In this document: piece by piece, positions 56,932-64,000 of the stretch | How positions within the stretch are numbered: the stretch's first letter is position 1 | How the letters are laid out: every line of letters starts with the position of its first letter | DNA from: Maricaulis maris | GTDB lineage: Bacteria; Pseudomonadota; Alphaproteobacteria; Caulobacterales; Maricaulaceae | DNA: 64,000 nucleotides | Assembly (NCBI RefSeq): GCF_036322705.1 | Contig: NZ_AP027270.1 | Location: 2,729,501-2,793,500 of the forward strand | Direction of reading: 5' to 3' | Position numbers and translations under genes: made by a program | The notes under the pieces: generated by a model | The model's database searches: none | Seen by the model: the letters and a program-made list of their open reading frames with translations, nothing else | What the model was told of the DNA's origin: nothing

Positions 56932-57402
56932 ATGCCGGACGACATCCGCGTCAGTGCCACACCGCTTGATGCCGCCGCCCTGCTGGGCGCGTTGACCGGG
57001 CGCGAAGCCGGCGACGGGGCCGTCGCCAGCTTTGTCGGCCAGGTCCGTGCCGAGCCGGAGCTGGAAGCGCTGGAGCTGGAACACTATCCCGGCGTCACCG
57101 AGCAGGCGCTTGCAACGCTTCGGGAGCAAGCCGTCGCCCGCTGGTCGCTCGGCCAGGCGCTGATCCATCACCGTGTCGGCCGCATGGCCATCGGCGAGAC
57201 CATCGTCGTGGTCGCTGCCAGCGCGCCGCACCGGCGGGCCGCACTGGAGGCCGTCAGCTTCCTGATCGACCGGCTGAAGACCGAGGCGCCGTTCTGGAAG
57301 CGCGTCCATACGACGCGCGGCAGTCACTGGGTCGAGGCGCGTGACAGCGACAGCGCCGCGTCGCAATACTGGCAGGACCAGATTGCCCAGGAGGACGCGT
57401 GA
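56932..57402 (+). CDS. moaE: molybdopterin synthase catalytic subunit MoaE
   Basis: Protein of 156 residues. Family motifs include GDGAVASFVGQVR, LELEHYPGVTEQAL, HRVGRMAIGETIVVV and the C-terminal EAPFWKRVHT with the active-site Lys. It inserts two sulfurs from MoaD into precursor Z. The stop overlaps the moaB start (TGATG). Confidence 0.95.
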   Translation: MPDDIRVSATPLDAAALLGALTGREAGDGAVASFVGQVRAEPELEALELEHYPGVTEQALATLREQAVARWSLGQALIHHRVGRMAIGETIVVVAASAPHRRAALEAVSFLIDRLKTEAPFWKRVHTTRGSHWVEARDSDSAASQYWQDQIAQEDA

Positions 57403-57914
57403 TGGCTGACCCCCAACTCGGCTTTGCCGTGATGACGATATCGGACACACGCGACGAAACGAGCGACCGCACCGGTCCCTGGCTGCGCGAACAGATCGCC
57501 GCCGCCGGCCACACCGTCGTCGACCACGCCATCGTGCCGGACACGGTCGAGGCGATCCGCGCGCGCATCCAGAGCTGGCTTGATGATCCGGCGATCCAGG
57601 CCATCATCACCACCGGCGGCACCGGCCTGACCGGCCGCGATGTCACGCCGGAGGCCATCCGGCCGCTGCTCGACAAGGAGATCGACGGCTTCTCGGTGGT
57701 CTTCCACCAGATTTCCTTTCAGTCGGTCGGCGTCTCAACCCTGCAATCGCGCGCCCTCGCGGGCATCGCCCGAGCGACCTACATCTTTGCCATCCCCGGC
57801 TCGATGGGGGCCTGCAAGGACGCCTGGAACGGCATTTTGCGGCACGAGTTCGATGCGTCGCACAAACCCTGCAACCTGGTCGAGATCCTGCCCCGCCTGG
57901 GTGAAGGCGGATGA
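57402..57914 (+). CDS. moaB: molybdopterin adenylyltransferase-type protein MoaB
   Basis: Protein of 170 residues of the MoaB/MogA family: [16 protein letters not shown], then [17 protein letters not shown] (substrate loop with acidic residue) and [14 protein letters not shown]. In bacteria MogA adenylates molybdopterin; this subgroup may do the same, as no mogA is nearby. It overlaps both moaE (TGATG) and moaC (ATGA). Confidence 0.92.
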   Translation: MADPQLGFAVMTISDTRDETSDRTGPWLREQIAAAGHTVVDHAIVPDTVEAIRARIQSWLDDPAIQAIITTGGTGLTGRDVTPEAIRPLLDKEIDGFSVVFHQISFQSVGVSTLQSRALAGIARATYIFAIPGSMGACKDAWNGILRHEFDASHKPCNLVEILPRLGEGG

Positions 57915-58477
57915 GCGGGCTGACCCATCAGGACGAGAGCGGCCGGGTCCGCATGGTCGATGTCGGCGACAAGGCCATCACCCGTCGCACCGCGACCGCC
58001 AGTGCCCGGATCGAAATGAGTGCCGCGGCCTTCGCCGCGATCCGCGACGGCCAGGGTCCCAAGGGCGATGCCTGCCGCACGGCGGAGCTGGCGGGCATCA
58101 TGGGTGCCAAGCGAACCTCGGACCTGATCCCGCTCTGCCATCCGCTACCGATCACCCGGGTCGAACTTGCCATTGAACCGGTCGAGGCGGAGACCGCCTT
58201 CGCGATCACCGCGACCGTGCGCACCGATGGCAAGACCGGGGTCGAAATGGAGGCCCTGACGGCCTGTTCGGTGGCAGCCCTGACGCTCTATGATATGGCC
58301 AAGGCGCTCGACAAGGGCATGCGCATCACCGACCTCCAGCTTGAGACCAAGAGCGGCGGCAAGTCCGGCGACTGGCATCGCGCGACGGCGGTGGGCGAAC
58401 CCGCCGCTACAGGCGAGGGCACGGGCGAGGGCACAGGCGATGGCACAGGAGATGGCACAGGAGATCGCACGCCATGA
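57911..58477 (+). CDS. moaC: cyclic pyranopterin monophosphate synthase MoaC
   Basis: Protein of 188 residues converting 3',8-cyclo-GTP to cyclic pyranopterin monophosphate. Family motifs: [63 protein letters not shown] and the conserved Lys in KSGGKSGDW. The extra C-terminal tail of about 20 residues ([14 protein letters not shown]) is encoded by five 12-bp repeats and is not part of the family core. ATGA overlap with moeA. Confidence 0.95.
   Translation: MSGLTHQDESGRVRMVDVGDKAITRRTATASARIEMSAAAFAAIRDGQGPKGDACRTAELAGIMGAKRTSDLIPLCHPLPITRVELAIEPVEAETAFAITATVRTDGKTGVEMEALTACSVAALTLYDMAKALDKGMRITDLQLETKSGGKSGDWHRATAVGEPAATGEGTGEGTGDGTGDGTGDRTP
58409..58468 (+). repeat. 12-bp in-frame tandem repeat, five units, at the moaC 3' end
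   Basis: Units ACAGGCGAGGGC, ACGGGCGAGGGC, ACAGGCGATGGC, ACAGGAGATGGC and ACAGGAGATCGC run without gaps, giving (T)GxG repeats. Length change by whole units would keep the frame and the moeA overlap. Confidence 0.85.
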
Positions 58478-59658
58478 TCCCGCTGCTCGAGGCGATTGCA
58501 CGCGTGCGCGGCCAGTTGCCTGTGCTCGACTCCGAGACCGTCGGCCTCGCCGAGGCGGCCGGGCGCGTCCTCGCGGCACCGGTCCGGGCGCAATTGACCC
58601 AGCCCCCCTTCCACGCCTCGGCAATGGATGGTTATGCGGTTCGCTCCGGGGATCTCGGCGGCAATCCCGTGACCCTGCCGCTGGCCGGTGAAGCCGCGGC
58701 CGGGCATGCGCTCGATCAGCCCATCCAGCCTCGAACAGCGGTTCGCATCTCGACCGGCGCCCCCCTGCCCGAGGGTGCCGACCAGGTTGTGATCCAGGAA
58801 AACACCGACCGCCGGGGCGAGCGGATCACCCTGCGCGACACGCCGGGCCCGATGCGTCACGTCCGACCCAGGGGTGGCGATTTCGAGACAGGGCAGACCC
58901 TGCTGGAAACCGGCGACCGCCTGACGCCTTCCCGGCTCGCCCTGGCGACCGCCAGCGGCGCCTCCTGGCTTGACGTCGTCCGGCGACCGCGGATCGGGGT
59001 TCTGGCCACCGGCGACGAGCTGGTCCCGCCCGGCGCGCCGCCCGGACCCGGTCAGATCATCAATACCAATGCCCCCGCCATCATGGGCCTGCTCGCCCAG
59101 TGGGGCGCAATACCGGTCGATATGGGCATTGCCAGGGACACACCGGAGGCCGTGCGCAGCGCCCTCGATGCCGCCCGCGATCACGACCTTCTGGTGACGA
59201 TCGGCGGAGCTTCGGTGGGCGATCATGATCATCTGCGCCATGTCTTTGCCGAGATGGGCGGCACGCTTCATTTCGAGAAGATCGCCCTCAAGCCGGGCAA
59301 GCCGACCTGGTTCGGGCATCTGCCCGACCTGCCGGTGCTGGGCCTGCCCGGCAATCCGGTCTCGGCGCTCGTGGTCGCCGAACTGGTCCTGCGCCCCGCG
59401 GTCGAAACCCTGCTGGGCGAACGACCCCGGCCGCGCCTGCGCCGGGCCCTTCTGAGCGCCGACCTGCCGGCCAATGGCGCCCGGGAAACCTGGATCCGCG
59501 GTCGTTTCGATCCCGAAACGGGTGGCGTCCGCCCGGCCGGCAGTCAGGACAGCGGCATGATCTCCGCCCTCGCCCGGGCCGAACTCCTGATCCCGCGCGC
59601 GATCGAGGCGCCGCGCATCGCAGCCGGCGAGCTGATCGAAATTCTCGTCCTCGACTGA
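58474..59658 (+). CDS. moeA: molybdopterin molybdenumtransferase MoeA
   Basis: Protein of 394 residues that inserts molybdenum into adenylated molybdopterin. [47 protein letters not shown] and [12 protein letters not shown] match the family in order, with the final domain IV from [11 protein letters not shown]. It is the last gene of the moa operon. Confidence 0.96.
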   Translation: MIPLLEAIARVRGQLPVLDSETVGLAEAAGRVLAAPVRAQLTQPPFHASAMDGYAVRSGDLGGNPVTLPLAGEAAAGHALDQPIQPRTAVRISTGAPLPEGADQVVIQENTDRRGERITLRDTPGPMRHVRPRGGDFETGQTLLETGDRLTPSRLALATASGASWLDVVRRPRIGVLATGDELVPPGAPPGPGQIINTNAPAIMGLLAQWGAIPVDMGIARDTPEAVRSALDAARDHDLLVTIGGASVGDHDHLRHVFAEMGGTLHFEKIALKPGKPTWFGHLPDLPVLGLPGNPVSALVVAELVLRPAVETLLGERPRPRLRRALLSADLPANGARETWIRGRFDPETGGVRPAGSQDSGMISALARAELLIPRAIEAPRIAAGELIEILVLD

Positions 59659-59758
59659 GACGCCCGCGGCCCCCGACCAGGATCAGGGCAAAGCCGGCAT
59701 GACAGGGCGCGCGGACCTGCCTAGTCTGGCTGATCCCAACTGAGTATCGGAGCCCCGT

Positions 59759-60436
59759 GTGCCGCGACCGGACCCCAGCTTTTCAGACCCGATCGAGACC
59801 GTGTCAGTGGTCGACCGGCTCGCCGACCGGATCCGCTCGCGCATCCTCGCCAATGAATTTGTGCCGGGAGAGGCGCTGCGGCAGGAGGCGCTGGCCGAGG
59901 CCTACAAGGTCTCTCGCATGCCGGTTCGCGAAGCCCTGCGCCAACTGGAAGTGGAAGGGCTCGTCGTCTTTCACGCCAACAAGGGCGTCACCGTCTCGCC
60001 GGTCTCGGCGGCGGAGATGGAAGAGCTGTTCGATCTGCGCATCCAGCTCGAACCCGGCCTGTTCGCCCATGCGATCCAGGCCGCATGCACCGCCGACATC
60101 GCCCGGATCGAAGAGATCCGGGACCGTGAGAAGGCCGCCCTGGCCAACAACGACGCCGCCAGCTGGGGCGCCCTCAATCGCGAGTTCCACGCGGCCTTGC
60201 ATGCCCCCGCCGACAAGCCCCGCACCCAGGCGCTGGTCCGCGCGCTCAACCAGAATATCGAGCGCTATGTCCGCCTCCAGCTCTCACTCGGCCCCGAGGC
60301 GCGCCGGACAGCCGATGCCGAGCATGACGCCTTGCTGGACGCCGTGAAAGCCCGCGACCCCGTCGCCGGCGCCAACCGGATGGTCGCCCACATCATCACG
60401 GCCCGGACAGCGCTGGTGAAGGCGTTTGAGGGCTAG
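59759..60436 (+). CDS. GntR-family (FadR/FCD) transcriptional regulator
   Basis: Regulator of 225 residues: a winged helix (VDRLADRIRSRILANEFVPGE up to residue 38; VSRMPVREALRQLEVEGLV) and a C-terminal FCD effector domain (MEELFDLRIQLEPGL, NREFHAALHAPA, EHDALLDAVKARD). GTG start with GGAG about 8 nt upstream. It converges on the hydroxyproline genes across a repeat-filled gap; the palindrome at 62973-62987 is a candidate operator. Confidence 0.9.
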   Translation: MPRPDPSFSDPIETVSVVDRLADRIRSRILANEFVPGEALRQEALAEAYKVSRMPVREALRQLEVEGLVVFHANKGVTVSPVSAAEMEELFDLRIQLEPGLFAHAIQAACTADIARIEEIRDREKAALANNDAASWGALNREFHAALHAPADKPRTQALVRALNQNIERYVRLQLSLGPEARRTADAEHDALLDAVKARDPVAGANRMVAHIITARTALVKAFEG

Positions 60437-60492
60437 ACTGCGCCGGGATCCTCCTCGCGGCGCTCGCCCCCTTCGACCCTCCATCCCCCTCG

Positions 60493-60690
60493 CATTTTTC
60501 CCGGAGGCGCGGAGCGCCATCCGGGACCGACGGGCGACTCATCGCTTGCAGGATGAGTGCGTGGGTCCCGGATCTGCGCCCGGCTCGGGGCCGGGCCTGC
60601 GTCCGGGAAAAATGTGTTTTCGTTTCCGGGGGGCGCTGTCGGACGGGCGACGCGGCAGGCGACATGGGCTTCCTCGCTGTGCCCCGCCTC
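60493..60690. repeat. dispersed intergenic repeat, second copy of the 19.3-kb element
   Basis: A 20-base core starting CATTTTTCCCGGAGG at 60493 is identical to the core at 19272. Later blocks CCGGGAAAAATGTG, GTTTCCGGG and GCAGGCGACATGGGC keep the same order with base changes and length differences. Confidence 0.65.
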
Positions 60691-60714
60691 ACTGTTCCGC
60701 AAACACACAAACCT

Positions 60715-60862
60715 CCGTCATCCCACGGTGACCGCGCAGCGGGCATCCGGGGGACCTCGGCCAGACCGGTGGATGAGTTCGGAAAGTCAGTGGAGGCCGG
60801 ATGAATGGCGGGCTGGCGGAGGTCCCCCGGATCGCGGCCACGCCGCGACCGTGGGATGACGG
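60715..60862. repeat. long intergenic inverted repeat (148 bp)
   Basis: Outer arms CCGTCATCCCACGGT (60715-60729) and ACCGTGGGATGACGG (60848-60862) pair perfectly over 15 bp. Inner arms ATCCGGGGGACCTC (60745-60758) and GAGGTCCCCCGGAT (60819-60832) pair perfectly over 14 bp. It resembles the palindromic GTCATCCC-type intergenic repeats common in alphaproteobacterial genomes. Confidence 0.8.
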
Positions 60863-60887
60863 GCGTGTCATGGGAGCGCTCGGCCCC

Positions 60888-61886
60888 CTACCCCACCGTG
60901 AAGCCGTCCCAATAGGGATCGCGCTGATCGACCCGGATCGTGTTGACGCCGGTCTGGATGGCCCAGCCCTTGATGCTGGGAATGATCGCGGCGAAACCGC
61001 CGACCGTGGTTGCCTGCTCCACTCGCCCCTCGAACAGGCTGCCGATGATGCTCTCATGCACGAAATCATCGCCCGGCTTGAGCAGGCCGCGGGCGGCGAG
61101 CTGGGCCATGCGGGCACTGGTGCCGGTGCCGCAGGGGGAGCGGTCAATGGCGCGGGAGCCGTAGAAGACGGCGTTGCGGGCGTGGGCTTTCGGATCGCGC
61201 GGCTGACCGGTCCACAGGACATGGCTGGCGCCGCCCACGCTCGGGTCCTCGGGATGGGCCAGGGTGACCGCCTGGTTGGCCGCAGCGCGGATCAGCGGGC
61301 TCAGGCGCAGGATGTCGGCCGGGCTGATCGCGTCGAGATCGGCATAGCCGGGCTGCGGCTCGACGATGATGTAGTAATTGCCGCCATAGGCGATATCGAC
61401 GGTGATGGCCTGCCAGCCGGGGATGTCCAGCATCAGCCCGGAGACGGCGAGATAGGAGGCGATATTGCGGATCCGCACGCCGCTGACATGGCCGCCCTCC
61501 CAGCTGATCTCCGCCTCGATCCGGCCCGCCGGCGCGTCCAGTTTCACATGGCGGCGGTCGGCCGGGGCGATGACCCCGTTTTCCAGCGCCAGGGTGAGCG
61601 CGCCAATCGTGCCATGGCCACACATGGGCAGGCAGCCAGAGGTCTCGATGAAGAGGATCGAGGCATCGGCATCGTCGGAACAGGGCGGATAGAACATCGC
61701 GCCCGACATCATGTCATGGCCGCGCGGCTCGAACATGAGTGAGCGCCGGATCCAGTCATGGCGGGCGATGAAGTCGGCCCGCTTCTCGCTCATGCTGGTG
61801 CCGGCGAGGTCGGGCAGTGGCCCGGTGACCAGCCGGACCGGGTTGCCGCAGGTATGACCGTCGAGACAGTGAAAGACATGGGGCAT
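60888..61886 (-). CDS. proline racemase family, probable 4-hydroxyproline 2-epimerase
   Basis: Enzyme of 332 residues. Both catalytic cysteines are present: Cys89 in PMCGHGTIG and Cys252 in SPCGTGTSAR, so it should be a racemase/epimerase and not the Cys/Thr dehydratase subtype. It would convert trans-4-hydroxy-L-proline to cis-4-hydroxy-D-proline. The next gene upstream in the operon is a DapA-family enzyme, as in hydroxyproline catabolic clusters, which supports this over proline racemase. Confidence 0.88.
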   Translation of the reverse strand: MPHVFHCLDGHTCGNPVRLVTGPLPDLAGTSMSEKRADFIARHDWIRRSLMFEPRGHDMMSGAMFYPPCSDDADASILFIETSGCLPMCGHGTIGALTLALENGVIAPADRRHVKLDAPAGRIEAEISWEGGHVSGVRIRNIASYLAVSGLMLDIPGWQAITVDIAYGGNYYIIVEPQPGYADLDAISPADILRLSPLIRAAANQAVTLAHPEDPSVGGASHVLWTGQPRDPKAHARNAVFYGSRAIDRSPCGTGTSARMAQLAARGLLKPGDDFVHESIIGSLFEGRVEQATTVGGFAAIIPSIKGWAIQTGVNTIRVDQRDPYWDGFTVG

Positions 61887-61908
61887 GGCGCGCTCCCTGC
61901 CGCCCGGC

Positions 61909-62829
61909 CTAGTGGGCCAGCACCGAGGGCAGCCTGATCGGACGGGTATCGCGGGCGGTCTCCACCATGGCGATCACCTCGGCCCGGCGCTCGCCGGCCA
62001 GCACCATGCGCGGCATGCGGACCCGTTCCGAGCCGCGCCCCATCACCGCTTCCGCCAGCTTGATGGACTGGACGAGGTCGTGCTCGGCATCGAGGTGCAG
62101 GAGCGGCATGAACCAGCGATAGATGGCCCGCGCGGTCTCCAGATCGCCGCGCTCGACTGCATCCCAGAGCGCGATCGACTCGGCGGGGAAGGCATTCGTC
62201 AGGCCGGACACCCAGCCAACCGCACCGAGCAGGATCTCCTCGAGGGCGACATCATCAAGCCCGGCAAAGACGCGATAGCGGTCGCCGCAACGATTGACGA
62301 TATCGGTGATCCGGCGCGGGTCGGGCGCGCTTTCCTTGATCGCCACCAGGGTTTCGACATCCGACAGGCGCTCCAGCGTGTCGAGCGAGATCGAGACACG
62401 ATAGGCGGGCGGGTTGTTGTAGAGCATGACCGGGAGCGGGGAGGCCGCGGCCACGGCCCGGATATGCGCCTCCAGCTCGGCCTCGCTGGGCACATAGACC
62501 ATGGCGGGCAGCAGCATCAGCCCGTCGGCGCCGATCCGGGCCGCATCGCGGGCATAGGTTTGCGCAAGCGGCGTCGTCAGTTCCGAGACACCGGTCAGCA
62601 CCGGCACCCGGCCGTCGACGGCCTCGACAATGGCCGCCAGCACTGCCCGCTTTTCCTCGGCGTTCAGGGAATTGTTCTCGCCCACCGTGCCCATGGCGAT
62701 CAGGCCATGCACGCCGTCCTCGACCAGCGCCGTCACGACCGCCGTGGTCGCAGCGAGGTCGACCGAGAGGTCTTCGGCGAATTGGGTCGTCGCGGCGGGG
62801 AAGACCCCGCGCCAGTTTACCTGTGTCAT
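61909..62829 (-). CDS. DapA-family enzyme, probable 1-pyrroline-4-hydroxy-2-carboxylate deaminase
   Basis: TIM-barrel aldolase/deaminase of 306 residues. Schiff-base Lys165 in VAIKES, Tyr137 in MLYNNP, and the GTVGEN phosphate-type motif (about 47-52). In hydroxyproline catabolism a DapA homolog removes ammonia from the pyrroline intermediate to give 2-oxoglutarate semialdehyde. That assignment rests on the neighbouring epimerase; a generic aldolase such as an N-acetylneuraminate lyase relative is the alternative. The ATG is preceded by GAGGGACAGG. Confidence 0.82.
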   Translation of the reverse strand: MTQVNWRGVFPAATTQFAEDLSVDLAATTAVVTALVEDGVHGLIAMGTVGENNSLNAEEKRAVLAAIVEAVDGRVPVLTGVSELTTPLAQTYARDAARIGADGLMLLPAMVYVPSEAELEAHIRAVAAASPLPVMLYNNPPAYRVSISLDTLERLSDVETLVAIKESAPDPRRITDIVNRCGDRYRVFAGLDDVALEEILLGAVGWVSGLTNAFPAESIALWDAVERGDLETARAIYRWFMPLLHLDAEHDLVQSIKLAEAVMGRGSERVRMPRMVLAGERRAEVIAMVETARDTRPIRLPSVLAH

Positions 62830-62972
62830 GCCCTGTCCCTCAAAATCTGTCCCGTGCACGGGAGCGGTCATCCGATCCCCGAAGCCGGCGCCTCACGGCT
62901 GTGATCGACCGGTCCGGCCGTCTGGTGAGCAGCCTGTCATTCCCGGCCGAAAAAATCGACGCCCTCAACAAT

Positions 62973-62987
62973 TGGATACAATATCCA
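62973..62987. promoter_or_regulatory. palindromic candidate GntR operator upstream of the hydroxyproline genes
   Basis: TGGATA-CAA-TATCCA, perfect 6-bp arms, in the 212-bp gap between the DapA-like gene (-) and the metalloprotease gene (+). FadR-type regulators use short palindromes of this kind. Confidence 0.5.
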
Positions 62988-63041
62988 GATTGGTCAAGCA
63001 GGCGGGTGACACCCCCGGGAAGCTCGGCTAGCGTCGTCGAA

Positions 63042-64000
63042 ATGACGGGGATCAAGATCAGGATGAAGACCACCATGAAGACCACCACCCGGACCGGCAC
63101 GAAGACCGGCACCATGATGCGCGTGATGTTAAGTGCTGCCGCGCTGGCCTGTACCGCGCTGACCCCGATGGCCTCCATGGCGGCCGCGCAGGACGCGCAG
63201 AGCTACACGCAAACAATTGAAAACCTTGAGCTTCGCGATGGTTTCATTCCGCTCTATATCGACGCCTCCGACGGTCGGATCCTGGCCCGACTGAGGGCTG
63301 GCGACGGCAACGGGCTGGGTCGCATGATCTATACCGCCAGCCTGACATCCGGGCTCGGATCCAACCCCGTCGGGCTCGACCGCGGACTCGGCTCAAGCTC
63401 TGAAATCCTTCGCTTTTTCCGGGTCAATGATCGCGTCTTCGCCGAGTTCGAGAACACCGGTTACCGCGCCGGTGGTGCCGGCCCCGAAGAGGCCGCCGCA
63501 ACCCGCAACTCCTTCGCCCGCTCGATCATCTGGTCCACCGACATCCTCGCCGAGGAAGATGGTAACATACTGATTGACTTATCTGATTTTCTCAAGCGGG
63601 ACCCGGTCGGGACGGCTGACCAGCTCTCCGGCGCCGGCCAGGGCAGTTTCTCGATCGCTGCGGACCGCTCCGCCCCGATCACCGAAAGCGCCCTCGCCTT
63701 CCCGGAAAACGTTGAAATCGATGCGCTTTTGACGCTCACCAGCGCAAGCCCCGGCTCCGAAGTCCGGGCCGTGACCCCGGCACCGGGCTCGGTCACCCTG
63801 ACCGTCCACCATTCCTTCGCCGCCCTGCCGCCCGAGGGCTATGAGCCGCGCGAGGCGGATGATCGATCCGGTGCCATCACCCTCGATTTCTATGACATGG
63901 CGACCCCTCTGGACGCGCCGGTCCGGCGCTCCCTGGCCTTGCGGCATCGCCTCGAACGTGTTGATCCGTCAGCACAATCCGGCCCGGTCGTGGAGCCGAT
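63042..64000 (+). CDS. DUF5117-type zinc-dependent metalloprotease, N-terminal part (3' end outside window)
   Basis: Open to the window end (about 319 residues). An odd Thr/Lys/Met-rich start (MKTTMKTTTRTGTKTGTMM) precedes a signal peptide (VMLSAAALACTALTPMASMAAAQ). The mature part (GFIPLYIDASDGRILARL, LRFFRVNDRVFAEFENTGYRA, TVHHSFAALPP) matches the DUF5117/DUF5118 N-terminal regions of a family of large secreted zinc proteases; the HExxH part would lie beyond the window. The start is ambiguous among ATGs at 63042, 63063, 63075 and 63114. Confidence 0.8.
   Translation, partial: MTGIKIRMKTTMKTTTRTGTKTGTMMRVMLSAAALACTALTPMASMAAAQDAQSYTQTIENLELRDGFIPLYIDASDGRILARLRAGDGNGLGRMIYTASLTSGLGSNPVGLDRGLGSSSEILRFFRVNDRVFAEFENTGYRAGGAGPEEAAATRNSFARSIIWSTDILAEEDGNILIDLSDFLKRDPVGTADQLSGAGQGSFSIAADRSAPITESALAFPENVEIDALLTLTSASPGSEVRAVTPAPGSVTLTVHHSFAALPPEGYEPREADDRSGAITLDFYDMATPLDAPVRRSLALRHRLERVDPSAQSGPVVEP

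Larger units (their letters stand above)
60437..60887. other. 451-bp intergenic region made of repeats
   Basis: No gene is supported. The first half is a diverged copy of the repeat at 19.3 kb (separate entry) and includes the hairpin GCCCGGC TCGGG GCCGGGC. The second half is a long inverted repeat (separate entry). Readthrough from the two convergent genes on either side would meet these structures. Confidence 0.65.

Noticed and set aside
58409-58468. Short tandem repeats as a CRISPR array
   Set aside because: Units are 12 bp, contiguous, without spacers and in frame within moaC; no cas genes are present.

Overview
This is a GC-rich, densely packed chromosomal segment. It looks like an aquatic alphaproteobacterium of the Maricaulales/Caulobacterales type (inference). 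Supporting signs are the alphaproteobacterial LexA box form GAAC-N7-GAAC in front of an imuA-imuB-dnaE2 mutasome operon, a CtrA-like site, a TonB-dependent receptor, an M16 peptidase, a DUF5117-type metalloprotease, long ATGA-linked operons and several GTG starts. No rRNA, tRNA or CRISPR array is visible.

Layout. 0-13.4 kb: the 3'-truncated gene for a two-domain peptide-type ABC ATPase, a 1144-residue histidine kinase with a long PAS array, a MacAB-type efflux set (adaptor, ATPase, permease) with a divergent membrane-anchored AraC regulator, and a group of unrecognised envelope proteins including a HEMVH metallopeptidase-like protein divergent from a large lipoprotein. 13.4-19.1 kb: YjdM, a secreted M16 peptidase behind an RNA hairpin that can hide its ribosome binding site, an IS630-family insertion, a lipoprotein gene broken by an amber codon in its lipobox, and an SDR. 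19.1-25.1 kb: typA, an orphan two-TM sensor, a MarR regulator, and the divergent HPPD plus VOC pair. 25.4-28.5 kb: two tandem paralogous membrane proteins, an IS5-family element and an SRAP (HMCES/YedK) DNA-crosslink repair gene. 28.5-34.4 kb: the SOS mutasome imuA-imuB-dnaE2. 34.6-39.8 kb: a GFA protein, a DUF1295 membrane protein, a sodium/solute symporter with its DUF4212 partner, a BlaI-like repressor and a hydrolase. 39.9-48.6 kb: an uptake/catabolic cluster of unknown substrate (TonB receptor plus hydrolase, divergent from TetR, crotonase, acyl-CoA ligase, two hot-dog proteins and a CrtI/PYROXD2-like oxidoreductase). 48.7-55.3 kb: ppa and gltD-gltB. 55.6-59.7 kb: a compact molybdopterin operon moaA-D-E-B-C-moeA. 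59.8-62.8 kb: a GntR regulator and two genes that fit trans-4-hydroxyproline catabolism. 63.0 kb to the end: the start of a DUF5117-type metalloprotease gene.

The most informative non-coding signals are: the LexA box shared by SRAP and imuA; a palindromic operator inside overlapping divergent promoters of the MarR and HPPD genes, with a predicted leaderless MarR transcript; two insertion sequences that landed in CTAG stop codons without lengthening the flanking proteins; a diverged repeat shared by the 19.3 and 60.5 kb intergenic regions; and in-frame 12-bp or 18-bp tandem repeats near the ends or in linkers of several unrelated proteins.
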